Of a DNA stretch of 64,000 nt, positions 32,020 to 42,339 are shown piece after piece. The position numbers and the translations under genes were made by a program. Positions within the stretch are counted from its first letter, which is position 1, and each line of letters opens with the position of its first letter. The notes under the pieces were generated by a model. That model saw only the letters and a program-made list of their open reading frames with translations. It did no database searches and was not told where the DNA came from. Location: positions 1 to 64,000 of the forward strand of contig NZ_JACHBD010000015.1 of assembly GCF_014200175.1 (NCBI RefSeq). Direction: 5' to 3'. The stretch is from Rhizobium lentis. Its GTDB lineage: Bacteria; Pseudomonadota; Alphaproteobacteria; Rhizobiales; Rhizobiaceae.

Positions 32020-33108
32020 ATGAAAAACGGCTTGGAAGACGCCGTCGCCGCCGAAACGCAACTCTCGGATGTCGATGGCGAAGCGGGGCGCCTGATCATT
32101 CGCGGCGTATCGCTGGATCATCTCGTCGCGGACGGGACCTATGAGGGCGTTGCCGCCCTGTTGCTGGATGGCCTGATGGAGCGGAGCTTCGATGAAGCGG
32201 AATTGCGCGGCTGGCTGGCGAAAGCGCGAACGAAGGTCTTCGTCCATATTGAGGCCACCGACGACGCCTTGCTCGCACTGCCGCCGGTTGATGCGATGCG
32301 GGCGCTCATCGCCCGGCTGCCCGACGGCGAGGACTTGGATATCGCGCTCGGCCTTATGGCAGCGCCCGCAGTCTTCCTGCCCGCGGTTCTCAGGCTGCAG
32401 CGCGGCCAAGAGCCGATCGCGCCCGACGCAGCACTGCCGCAGGCGGCCGATATCCTGCGCATGCTGACCGGTAAATTGCCGAGCAAGGAGCAAGTGTCAG
32501 CGCTCGATACCTATCTCGTCACGATCTCAGACCACGGCCTTAACGCTTCGACCTTCGCATCGCGGGTCATCGCCTCGACCCAGGCCGGCCTCACCTCTTC
32601 CGTGCTGGCGGCGCTGAGCGCGCTGAAGGGGCCGCTGCATGGCGGCGCGCCCGGGCCTGTCCTCGACATGCTGGATGCCGTGGGTACGGCGGAGAATGCC
32701 GGCCGTTGGCTCGGCGACGCGCTCGATCGCGGCGAAAGGCTGATGGGCTTCGGCCACCGCATCTATCGTGTGCGCGATCCGCGCGCCGATGCGCTGAAAG
32801 GCGCGCTGAAGCCGCTGCTCGCGTCGGGACAGGTGGACAGCGCCCGCGGTGCGCTGGCGGAAGCCGTGGAGGCCGCCGCGTTGGCGATCCTGAAGGCGCG
32901 CAAGCCTGACCGGCCGCTCGACGTCAATGTCGAATTCTATACCGCGCTGCTGCTCGAAGCGCTCGGCTTCCCGCGGCAAGCCTTCACCGGCGTCTTCGCA
33001 ATCGGCCGCACGGTTGGTTGGCTGGCGCATGCGCGCGAACAAGCCCTCGACGGCCGGCTGATTCGCCCGCGTTCGGTCTATATCGGGCCGTCGCCGGCGG
33101 CTGCATGA
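32020..33108 (+). CDS. Citrate synthase-family protein (second paralogue), catalytic Asp replaced by Glu
   Basis: This 362-residue protein has a citrate-synthase fold without a DNA-binding head. Conserved positions: His172 (DHGLN), His207 (GPLHGGAP), His246 (GFGHRIYRVRDPRADA), Arg255, and the late Arg in 'IRPRSVYIGP'. The residue corresponding to the catalytic base Asp (Asp375 in pig, Asp362 in E. coli citrate synthase) is Glu305 (NVEFYTA). The N-terminal 100 residues are diverged from standard citrate synthase. It is divergent from the HTH-bearing paralogue. Its ribosome-binding site is AAAGGAGAAAC. Whether it makes citrate, methylcitrate or something else is open. Confidence 0.85.
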   Translation: MKNGLEDAVAAETQLSDVDGEAGRLIIRGVSLDHLVADGTYEGVAALLLDGLMERSFDEAELRGWLAKARTKVFVHIEATDDALLALPPVDAMRALIARLPDGEDLDIALGLMAAPAVFLPAVLRLQRGQEPIAPDAALPQAADILRMLTGKLPSKEQVSALDTYLVTISDHGLNASTFASRVIASTQAGLTSSVLAALSALKGPLHGGAPGPVLDMLDAVGTAENAGRWLGDALDRGERLMGFGHRIYRVRDPRADALKGALKPLLASGQVDSARGALAEAVEAAALAILKARKPDRPLDVNVEFYTALLLEALGFPRQAFTGVFAIGRTVGWLAHAREQALDGRLIRPRSVYIGPSPAAA

Positions 33109-33139
33109 AGGCTGATCCGGCAGGATATCCGGATCCATT

Positions 33140-33167
33140 CCAGATCGCGCGTAATCGCGCGATCTGG
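33140..33167. terminator. Perfect 12-bp hairpin between convergent genes
   Basis: CCAGATCGCGCG-TAAT-CGCGCGATCTGG sits between the stop of the citrate-synthase gene (33108) and the stop of pyrG (33179). It has no T-run, but its symmetry and location fit a bidirectional transcript end. Confidence 0.55.
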
Positions 33168-33178
33168 TGCCGCACTCG

Positions 33179-34807
33179 TCAGACGAGCCGGCTCTGCTCC
33201 GTTGCTGCTTCGATGAAGCTGGCAAACAGCGGATGCGGGTCGAGCGGGCGGCTCTTCAGTTCGGGGTGATACTGCACGCCGATGAACCAGGGGTGATCGG
33301 GATATTCGATCGTCTCCGGCAGAACGCCGTCCGGCGACATGCCGGAGAAAACGAGGCCGCAGCTCTCAAGCCGGTCCTTGTAGTCGACATTGACCTCATA
33401 GCGGTGGCGATGACGCTCGGAAATGTCGGTCGAACCGTAGATTTCCGAGATCTTCGTGCCCTTCTTCAAGGCCGCCTTGTAAGCGCCGAGGCGCATCGTG
33501 CCGCCGAGATCGCCGGCCGCGGTGCGCTTCTGCAGCTCGTTGCCCTTGACCCATTCGGTCATCAGGCCGACCACCGGTTCCTTCGTCGGGCCGAATTCGG
33601 TCGACGAAGCCGCCGGCACATCGGCGAGATTGCGCGCCGCCTCGATGACGGCCATCTGCATGCCGAAACAGATGCCGAAATACGGCACCTTGCGCTCACG
33701 GGCAAAGCGGGCCGCATGGATCTTGCCTTCGGAGCCGCGCTCGCCGAAGCCGCCGGGCACGAGGATTCCATGCACCTTTTCCAGATAGGGCGCGGGATCT
33801 TCCTTCTCGAAGACCTCGGACTCGATCCATTCGAGCTTGACCTTGACGCGATTGGCGATTCCGCCGTGGTGCAGCGCCTCGATCAGCGATTTATAGGCAT
33901 CCTTGAGGCCGGTATATTTGCCGACGATCGCGATCGTCACTTCGCCTTCCGGCGTCCGGATGCGATTGCAGACCTCTTCCCACTGGTCAAGGCGCGGCTT
34001 CGGCGCCGGCTCGATGCCGAAGGCGGCGAGCACTTCGTCGTCGAGGCCTTCCTTGTGGTAGGCCATCGGGACGTCGTAAATATTGGCGACATCGAGCGCC
34101 TGGATGACGGCGGACGGCCGAACATTACAGAACAGCGAGAGCTTGCGGCGCTCGGCTTCCGGGATTTCGCGATCGGCGCGCACCAGCAGGATATCGGGAT
34201 GAATGCCGAGCGCCTGCAGTTCCTTTACGGAGTGCTGGGTCGGCTTGGTCTTGAGTTCACCGGCCGCCGGAATATAGGGCATCAGCGTCAGATGGACGTA
34301 GACGGCGGTGCCGCGCGGCAGGTCGTTGCCGAGCTGCCGGATCGCCTCCATGAAGGGCATTGCCTCAATGTCGCCAACCGTGCCGCCGATCTCGCAGATG
34401 ACGAAATCGTAGTCCTTGTTGCCCTCGGTGACGAAATCCTTGATCTCGTTGGTGACGTGCGGAATGACCTGCACCGTCGCGCCGAGATAGTCGCCGCGCC
34501 GTTCCTTGTCGATGATGTTCTTGTAGATGCGGCCGGTGGTGATGTTGTCGGTCTTGGTCGCCGAACGCCCGGTGAAGCGCTCGTAGTGGCCGAGATCGAG
34601 ATCGGTTTCCGCGCCGTCGTCGGTGACGAAGACTTCGCCATGCTGGGTCGGGCTCATCGTGCCCGGATCCACGTTCAGATAGGGATCGAGCTTGCGAAGC
34701 CGGACCCGATAACCACGAGCCTGCAGCAAGGCTCCGAGAGCCGCGGCCGCGATTCCTTTTCCGAGGGAGGAAACCACGCCGCCAGTGATGAATACGTATC
34801 GCGCCAT
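33179..34807 (-). CDS. pyrG: CTP synthase
   Basis: This 542-residue enzyme converts UTP to CTP with ATP and glutamine. The N-terminal amidoligase domain begins 'ARYVFITGGVVSSLGKGI' and contains 'KLDPYLNVDPGTMSPTQHGEV' and 'CEIGGTVGDIEAMPF'. The C-terminal class I glutamine amidotransferase domain has 'GILVPGGFGERG', the nucleophile in 'YFGICFGMQMAVIE' and the closing His-Glu in 'GVQYHPELKSRP'. Length is standard. Start at 34807 is chosen over in-frame upstream codons lacking conservation. It follows secG and tpiA on the same strand, an arrangement common in alphaproteobacteria. Confidence 0.97.
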   Translation of the reverse strand: MARYVFITGGVVSSLGKGIAAAALGALLQARGYRVRLRKLDPYLNVDPGTMSPTQHGEVFVTDDGAETDLDLGHYERFTGRSATKTDNITTGRIYKNIIDKERRGDYLGATVQVIPHVTNEIKDFVTEGNKDYDFVICEIGGTVGDIEAMPFMEAIRQLGNDLPRGTAVYVHLTLMPYIPAAGELKTKPTQHSVKELQALGIHPDILLVRADREIPEAERRKLSLFCNVRPSAVIQALDVANIYDVPMAYHKEGLDDEVLAAFGIEPAPKPRLDQWEEVCNRIRTPEGEVTIAIVGKYTGLKDAYKSLIEALHHGGIANRVKVKLEWIESEVFEKEDPAPYLEKVHGILVPGGFGERGSEGKIHAARFARERKVPYFGICFGMQMAVIEAARNLADVPAASSTEFGPTKEPVVGLMTEWVKGNELQKRTAAGDLGGTMRLGAYKAALKKGTKISEIYGSTDISERHRHRYEVNVDYKDRLESCGLVFSGMSPDGVLPETIEYPDHPWFIGVQYHPELKSRPLDPHPLFASFIEAATEQSRLV

Positions 34808-34895
34808 GGGATTCACCGGATACCTTTTCAAAAACGATTCCACCAGCCCAAAAATTCTTTTCCGGAACTTTCGAAGCCTGACGCGGGAATCTGAA

Positions 34896-34934
34896 CAAAA
34901 GAAAACCGGCAGACCCGAGGGCCTGCCGGCGGTT
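34896..34934 (-). terminator. Intrinsic terminator of secG
   Basis: On the minus strand CCGGCAG and CTGCCGG form a stem around a GC-rich loop, followed by TTTTCTTTT. It begins 17 bases after the secG stop codon, so pyrG probably uses its own promoter in part. Confidence 0.7.
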
Positions 34935-34950
34935 TATGTCGAGGACCGGT

Positions 34951-35481
34951 TTACTGTCCCGTCGGGACGCCGGAGGGCTGAGCCGGCGCCGGCGCGGCCG
35001 GAGCTGCGGGCGTTGCCGGGGCAGTCGTTGCTGGAGCGGTTGCTGCCGGTGCATCCGTTGAAGGCGCGCTGGCCGCCGGCGCCTGCGCTGCCGGAGCTTG
35101 CGCGGCCGGAGCCTGCGGAGCGGGCGCGGCGGCGCCGCTGCTCGGAACGCCGTTGCCCGCCGGCTGGTTGGCCGGAGCCTGTGCGCCGCCGAGCGAATCG
35201 AGAATGCCGTTGCCCTGGCCGCTCGTGGCCGGAATGCGGTTGAGGATGTCGCTTGGACGGCCCTCATAACGCGTCAGTATGCCGAGGCCGAGCGACGTCA
35301 GGAAGAACAGCGTGGCAAGGATCGCGGTCGTACGCGTCAGAGCATTGGCCGTGCCGCGGGCCGACATGAAGCCCGAACCGCCGCCGATGCCGAGGCCGCC
35401 GCCTTCCGAGCGCTGGATGAGCACGACGCCGACGAGGGCGAGCACGATCATGAGATGGATGACAATCAATACTGTCTGCAT
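34951..35481 (-). CDS. secG: Preprotein translocase subunit SecG with long Pro/Ala tail
   Basis: This 176-residue SecYEG translocon subunit has two membrane helices ('TVLIVIHLMIVLALVGVVLIQ' region and 'AILATLFFLTSLGLGIL') joined by the signature loop 'RSEGGGLGIGGGSGFMSARG'. The first 75 residues match SecG of other bacteria. The remaining 100 are a low-complexity Ala/Pro/Gln extension, common in rhizobia, with no fold expected. SecG eases protein export by topology changes during SecA cycling. It sits between tpiA and pyrG. Confidence 0.93.
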   Translation of the reverse strand: MQTVLIVIHLMIVLALVGVVLIQRSEGGGLGIGGGSGFMSARGTANALTRTTAILATLFFLTSLGLGILTRYEGRPSDILNRIPATSGQGNGILDSLGGAQAPANQPAGNGVPSSGAAAPAPQAPAAQAPAAQAPAASAPSTDAPAATAPATTAPATPAAPAAPAPAQPSGVPTGQ

Positions 35482-35619
35482 GGGTCCAGTCCTGCCCGCC
35501 GGAAGACGGACATAATTGAAAATTCTGGCGGCTCTTTACATGAGGCGTTCATCTATTCCAAGCCCTTCGGCCGAGAATACGTCGCGGATTGAACGAATAA
35601 CCCGGGAATAAACAACGCC

Positions 35620-36390
35620 TCAGGCGAGCAGCCCCTCGTAGGCCCGGTAGATGGCGAGGAAGTCGGCGGCTTTCAAGCTCGCCCCCCCGATCAGCGCGCC
35701 GTCGACATTGGCAATGCCCATCAGCTCGCCGGCATTGGCCGGCTTGACCGAGCCGCCATAGAGAAGGCGCATCTTGCGGCCTTGGTCGCCGAAGCGCGCC
35801 GCCATTTCGGCGCGCATGAAGGCATGCGCCTTTTCCACGTCGCCTGATGTCGGCGTAACACCGGTACCGATCGCCCAGATCGGCTCATAGGCGATAACCG
35901 TATTTTCGGCGGTTGCGCCATCAGGAACGGAAGCCGTAAGCTGGCGCTTGACGATGTCGAGCGCCTGACCGGCGCGGCGTTCATCCGCCGTCTCGCCGAT
36001 GCAGATGATCGCCGTCAGCCCCGCGGCAAAGGCGGCCTCCGCCTTGGCGCGCACCAGATGGTCCGTTTCGGCGTGGTCGGTACGGCGTTCGGAATGGCCG
36101 ACGATCACATAGGTGCCGAAACTGTCGGCGATCATTTCGGCCGAGATGTCGCCGGTGTGCGCCCCAGAAGCCTTCTGATGGCAGTCCTGCGCGCCGATCG
36201 AAAGCGGGCTGTCGGTGCAAAGCGCGGTCGCCACATAGAGCAGCGTCGCAGGCGGGCAGATCAGCGCCTCGACCTTATCGGCGAGCGGCGGGCGAACACC
36301 CTCGGCGATCGCCTTGATCTGATCCAAGGAGGCACGGGTGCCGTTCATTTTCCAATTTCCCGCCACGAGCGGGCGCACGTCAGGTGTCAT
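35620..36390 (-). CDS. tpiA: Triosephosphate isomerase
   Basis: This 256-residue glycolytic TIM barrel interconverts DHAP and GAP. Motifs: 'LVAGNWKMNGTRAS' (Lys at substrate site), 'SIGAQDC', 'VIVGHSERR' (catalytic His), 'IAYEPIWAIGTGVTPT' (catalytic Glu) and 'RLLYGGSVKPANAGEL'. All catalytic residues are present. It is the first gene of tpiA-secG-pyrG on this strand. Confidence 0.97.
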   Translation of the reverse strand: MTPDVRPLVAGNWKMNGTRASLDQIKAIAEGVRPPLADKVEALICPPATLLYVATALCTDSPLSIGAQDCHQKASGAHTGDISAEMIADSFGTYVIVGHSERRTDHAETDHLVRAKAEAAFAAGLTAIICIGETADERRAGQALDIVKRQLTASVPDGATAENTVIAYEPIWAIGTGVTPTSGDVEKAHAFMRAEMAARFGDQGRKMRLLYGGSVKPANAGELMGIANVDGALIGGASLKAADFLAIYRAYEGLLA

Positions 36391-36517
36391 GCCGGCCTTC
36401 CCAAAATCTGCTTATGCCTGCGGCCATATCAAAAGCTTGCGGCAAAGAAAAGCATCATGCCCTTGACGTAAGGGGAATCTCGGCCATTCTCGGGCAAATT
36501 TTCCCGAAAATCCGCTG

Positions 36518-37417
36518 CTAAGCCGCAAGAATCCAGTTCAACACCCTGCGCCAGTCGATCATTCGGATCGGCGTTCCGTGATTGCCGGTCTGAAACAGCG
36601 TGAAGCGCGTCGGATATTTTGCCTTGTACAGTCTTTCGAACAGCGCCTGCTGGTCGCTGGCGGCATAGACCGGATCGCGACTGCCATGCGCGAACCAGAG
36701 CGGCAGCTTCGCCCTGTAGAAGGCGCTTCTGGTGAAATCGGGATCGGTAACCCCGCTCATGATCAGCATGCCCTTCAGCCGCTGGACACTGGCCTCGTCG
36801 CGGGCAATGCCCCAGCAGACCTGGCTGCCCATCGAGGCGCAGGAGAGGATCACCGGCCGGCCCGGCGATTGGGCGCTGGCATAGCGGATGAGACCGGCGA
36901 TGGCGGCAGCGCCGTTGCTGTCGAAGCTCTTGACCGTCGGCGAATAGTAGACACCACCATTGCCGGCAGCCAGGTTCTTCAGCCGGTTGAAGTTGCCGCC
37001 GAAGCTGTAGTCGTTGGCCCCGAGTCGGCGGTCGCCGTCGCGGCCGTGGATGAAGATCACCGTGAAGGCGGCATTTTGCGCCGGTCCCACCCTGGTGACA
37101 TCGAGGCTGACGCCATCGAGGGAGAGCGTTTGGTCGACTTGCGCCTTGCGGATGCCGAGCGCCACATATTTCTGCTGCACCCGCTTTTGCGGGATCTGGT
37201 CGCGGCCGTTGATATCGCGCATTTCGTCGTAGTCGATGACCTCGAAAGCGCCGTCGTCGCCTGTCTGCAGGACGGTCTGCTTCGAGAACAGTTCGTCCTT
37301 GAAGGGCGCCAGCGCTCCAGCCGCCCGCGCCGGCCCGCCTGATGACAGCGTGACCGCAGACAGGAAAAACGCCGCAATTGCTGATATAACAGTGCAATCA
37401 CTTGTGGACATTCGCAT
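36518..37417 (-). CDS. Exported alpha/beta hydrolase
   Basis: This protein of about 299 residues has a signal peptide (SDCTVISAIAAFFLSAV..., cleavage near ARA-AG). Its alpha/beta hydrolase core has 'TVIFIHGRDGDRR' (oxyanion-hole strand), a nucleophile elbow 'LSCASMGSQVCWG' in which the usual first Gly is Cys, 'FAHGSRDPVY' (acid) and 'TGNHGTPIRMIDW' (His). A plausible catalytic triad is therefore complete. It may be a periplasmic esterase or thioesterase; the substrate is unknown. Start at 37417 is chosen for the signal peptide. It is divergent from parE. Confidence 0.75.
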   Translation of the reverse strand: MRMSTSDCTVISAIAAFFLSAVTLSSGGPARAAGALAPFKDELFSKQTVLQTGDDGAFEVIDYDEMRDINGRDQIPQKRVQQKYVALGIRKAQVDQTLSLDGVSLDVTRVGPAQNAAFTVIFIHGRDGDRRLGANDYSFGGNFNRLKNLAAGNGGVYYSPTVKSFDSNGAAAIAGLIRYASAQSPGRPVILSCASMGSQVCWGIARDEASVQRLKGMLIMSGVTDPDFTRSAFYRAKLPLWFAHGSRDPVYAASDQQALFERLYKAKYPTRFTLFQTGNHGTPIRMIDWRRVLNWILAA

Positions 37418-37625
37418 GCAGATGGTTTCCTGAAGCCTGCCGCCGCTTGCCATTCCGCGCCCGGCAACGCAAATCATGTGTCAGACTCCGCCAGAATTGG
37501 CGGTGTCGCGTATAGAGGTGCTTTCTGGCAGAATCTGCCTGATTCGCAAACGTGACATGAAATGCGGTGATTTTGGATCGGCGGCGGATGCAAGCCCAAG
37601 ACAGGATGAAGATCTGAACGGCTCC

Positions 37626-39716
<2,091 letters not shown>

Positions 39717-39776
39717 GCAGGCCTGAGACGCGCCGAACGGTTCGACAGAGACCATGGGCGCGCTACGTTTTAGCAT

Positions 39777-40002
39777 TTCGCCATCGCCTCGCTCGCCAGG
39801 AACGACCAGCGCGTCGTCTCGGCCCGCAAGAGCCAGGTGCTCGATCTCAGAGCAATCAGCCTCGTTCCCGACAATATCGAGGCCATGTCGCTCGCAAGGC
39901 CAAGGATGGACCGACGTCCTCATTCGCGGCTCGGACAATAATTTCTCGGGCGCGCAGAAGACGCAGTTCTACGCCTTCAAGATTTTGCGTCGTCCGCAAT
40001 AG
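39777..40002 (+). pseudogene. Frameshifted C-terminal remnant of an esterase-like-phytase-family gene
   Basis: From 39777 one frame reads 'FAIASLARNDQRVVSARKS' and on through 'SLVPDNIEAMSLA'. After a shift near 39895-39905 the next frame continues 'TDVLIRGSDNNFSGAQKTQFYAFKIL' (quoted in part) and stops at 40002. The order PDNIEgM-then-SDNNFs-Q-T-F is the C-terminal signature of the esterase-like activity of phytase family. The N-terminal bulk of that family (>300 residues) is missing because parE ends only 60 bases upstream. The rest of 39717-40120 holds no gene. Confidence 0.6.
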
Positions 40003-40120
40003 TAAGTCATCAGCTCTGATGGTTGAATAGCGACGCTTTGTAGACGCTTTCACGGCGCGGACCTTGAAACCGCCGGGTTCATAGCCCATAACCAGAAGAC
40101 AAGAATAAGAAGAGGCGCGC

Positions 40121-41323
40121 GTGGGTGTGTTTGACCGTCAGAAAAGCAATCATGAACCGCGATGGCTGGGCTCGTCGGCGCAGACACGCACGCCGCTGAT
40201 CCCCTCCATCTCCGCGGCGCGCTGGCTGCTGGTGCTGATCGTCGCCGCCGGAGTCTATTTCTTCTACGGCTTCCTCGTGCCGGTGCTGGCGGCTCTCGTC
40301 ATCGGCTTCGCCAGCTGGCCGCTCTACCGCAAGCTTCTTGCCCGCGTCGGCGGCAATACGACGGTCGCCGCGACCATCGCCATCCTCCTCATCGTCACCT
40401 TCCTGGTCATTCCGATCGGTTTTGCGGTCACCTACACGACGGGCGAGGTGCGCAACTGGGTCACGTGGGCGATCCACGCCAACCGCGCCGGCGCCGCGAC
40501 GCCGAATTGGATCGTTGCTCTGCCCTGGGCAGGGGCCTATCTCGATGACGTCTGGACGAAATATATCGGCAGTCCCGGCGCCTTGGGGGAACTCATCCAA
40601 GCCGTCAGCGGCGCCAATATCGGCAACATCTATCGGGCCGTACTTGCAGCCGGCGGTGGCGCCTTCCACCTTCTGCTGACGCTGCTCTTCATGCTGATTG
40701 CGCTGTTCTTCGTCTATCGCGACGGTTTCTCCTTCTCCAAGCAGATCGACATGCTCGGCGAGCGCATCCTGCCGAACCGCTGGGAGCGCATTTCCCGCGT
40801 CGTGCCGGCGACGATCAGCTCCACCGTCATGGGCATGACGCTGATTGCGATCGGCGAAGGCATCGTGCTCGGCGTGGCCTACTGGATCGCCGGTGTGCCG
40901 TCGCCGGTCACGCTTGGCGTGCTGACGGGCGTGATGGCGCTGATCCCCGGCGGCGCGCCGCTCTCCTTCACGCTGGTCTCCATTTATCTCCTGGCAAGCG
41001 GCTCGCATGTCGCCGGTATCGGTCTCTTCGTCTGGGGCACGGTCGAGCTCTTCATCGTCGATAAGACGCTGCGCCCGAAACTTGTCGGCGGCCCGATCAA
41101 GCTACCCTTCCTGCCGACCTTTTTCGGTCTGGTCGGCGGCGTCAAGACTATGGGCTTCCTCGGCCTCTTCATCGGCCCGGTGCTGATGGCGCTGATCGTC
41201 GCGATCTGGCGCGAGTGGGTCCACGAGGCCCGCAATGTCGAGAGCAGCGAGCGGGTACCGCAGATCGTCATCGATGAACAGGCCCCGCCGTCCAAGCCGA
41301 TTCCCCGTGTAGCCGAAGGCTGA
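40121..41323 (+). CDS. AI-2E-family transporter (PerM-like)
   Basis: This 400-residue inner-membrane protein has about eight helices. The pattern is that of the AI-2E/PerM family: paired helices at the N terminus ('WLLVLIVAAGVYFFYGFLVPV'), a long soluble loop (about 110-190), and then the conserved 'GVLTGVMALIPGGAPLSF' and 'LPFLPTFFGLVGGVKTMGFLGLFIGPVLMALI' blocks (quoted as landmarks). Members export signals, metabolites or sodium; the substrate cannot be deduced. The start at the GTG at 40121 has an AAGAAGAGGCGC site upstream. Confidence 0.85.
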   Translation: MGVFDRQKSNHEPRWLGSSAQTRTPLIPSISAARWLLVLIVAAGVYFFYGFLVPVLAALVIGFASWPLYRKLLARVGGNTTVAATIAILLIVTFLVIPIGFAVTYTTGEVRNWVTWAIHANRAGAATPNWIVALPWAGAYLDDVWTKYIGSPGALGELIQAVSGANIGNIYRAVLAAGGGAFHLLLTLLFMLIALFFVYRDGFSFSKQIDMLGERILPNRWERISRVVPATISSTVMGMTLIAIGEGIVLGVAYWIAGVPSPVTLGVLTGVMALIPGGAPLSFTLVSIYLLASGSHVAGIGLFVWGTVELFIVDKTLRPKLVGGPIKLPFLPTFFGLVGGVKTMGFLGLFIGPVLMALIVAIWREWVHEARNVESSERVPQIVIDEQAPPSKPIPRVAEG

Positions 41324-41340
41324 AACGGGCTCGCGGGCTG

Positions 41341-41799
41341 CTATCCCAGCCGCTTTTCCATGAACAGACTGAGCGGATCCGGCAGATAGGCGCCGAACGG
41401 ATCGATGTCCCGGTATCCGTATTTGCGGTAGAGAGCGATCGCCTCGGGCTGGTAGATGCCGGTCTCGAGCCGGACCGCCGTCAGCCGCTTTTCCCTCGCG
41501 ATCGCTTCCAGCGCGTTCATCAGGCCGCTGGCGATCCTCAGTCCCCTCGCCTGCGGGTCGACGAACATCCGCTTGATCTCCGCCGTGCCGTCGCCGGCCT
41601 CGACCAGCGCGCAGCACCCGACGATCGCCCCATCATGGCGCGCGACCAGAAAACTCACCGAAGGCTCCTCCAGCGAGGAGAGGTCGACGAGATGGTTGCT
41701 CTCGGCGGGATAGAGCGCCCCCGCATAGGCATCGGAGAGATCGAGAAGGCGGATGACGCCCTCCTGCCGCGGCGGCTCCTGGGCAATACGAACGGACAT
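41341..41799 (-). CDS. GNAT-family N-acetyltransferase
   Basis: This 152-residue enzyme of the GNAT fold transfers an acetyl group from acetyl-CoA to an amine. Motif A is 'ARGLRIASGLMNALEAIA', preceded by strand 'AEIKRMFVDPQ', and motif B is 'AIALYRKYGYRDIDPFGAY'. The acceptor is not predictable. Start at 41799 has a GGGAGCC site; a start seven residues upstream is possible. Convergent with the AI-2E gene. Confidence 0.85.
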   Translation of the reverse strand: MSVRIAQEPPRQEGVIRLLDLSDAYAGALYPAESNHLVDLSSLEEPSVSFLVARHDGAIVGCCALVEAGDGTAEIKRMFVDPQARGLRIASGLMNALEAIAREKRLTAVRLETGIYQPEAIALYRKYGYRDIDPFGAYLPDPLSLFMEKRLG

Positions 41800-41928
41800 G
41801 CTGGCTCCCGATTCTTGCAAGACGCAACTTTTGCCTCGACATGACGAAGAGTTAATGCTCTCGCCTTGTTTCGGTTGGAATTCCGCCGTCTAAGGCGATA
41901 TCAGGTTCAATAGCCAAGGAAGCAGAAT

Positions 41929-42339
41929 ATGCAAGCGGTGCTCATCGTGATGACCGTTCTCGGTTGCGACGATTCCGTCAGCCAATGCAATTATGTTGCG
42001 ACCGTCGACAAACGCTGGGAAACGGTTGCCGCTTGCGATGCCGAAGCCGAACGCCGGCTAAAGGCCTATACCAATGTCAATTACCCCTCGGTGATCGCTG
42101 TCTGTGAGGCGCCGAAAGCCGCCGCCGAACCGCCAAAGCCGGCGCCCGTGCCTGCGACCATTACAGCACCCGAGCCTGTGGAGGAACCCGTGGGAAGACT
42201 CGCCGGATTTGCTGAAAACATCGCCGGTCAGGTCCGCGCACATCTTCCGTCGGGCCGAGACGTCAAGGAGACACTCTCTAAGCCTGTGCACTTCGTATCC
42301 GCCAGCTATTCCTGGGTGGTGACACGGATCGCTGATTAA
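41929..42339 (+). CDS. Conserved rhizobial hypothetical protein
   Basis: This 136-residue protein begins MQAVLIVMTVLGCDDSVSQC, too short for a standard signal peptide. It has four cysteines in the first 65 residues (GCDDS, QCNY, ACDAE, VCEAP), then a Pro/Ala-rich linker and a C-terminal part that could lie on the membrane ('PVHFVSASYSWVVTRIAD'). No family is recognised. A GGAAGCAGAAT site precedes the ATG. The stop overlaps the stop of the convergent DUF2336 gene by four bases. Confidence 0.65.
   Translation: MQAVLIVMTVLGCDDSVSQCNYVATVDKRWETVAACDAEAERRLKAYTNVNYPSVIAVCEAPKAAAEPPKPAPVPATITAPEPVEEPVGRLAGFAENIAGQVRAHLPSGRDVKETLSKPVHFVSASYSWVVTRIAD

Noticed and set aside
33167..34894. Plus-strand frame of about 575 codons opposite pyrG
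   Set aside because: Antisense shadow of CTP synthase.
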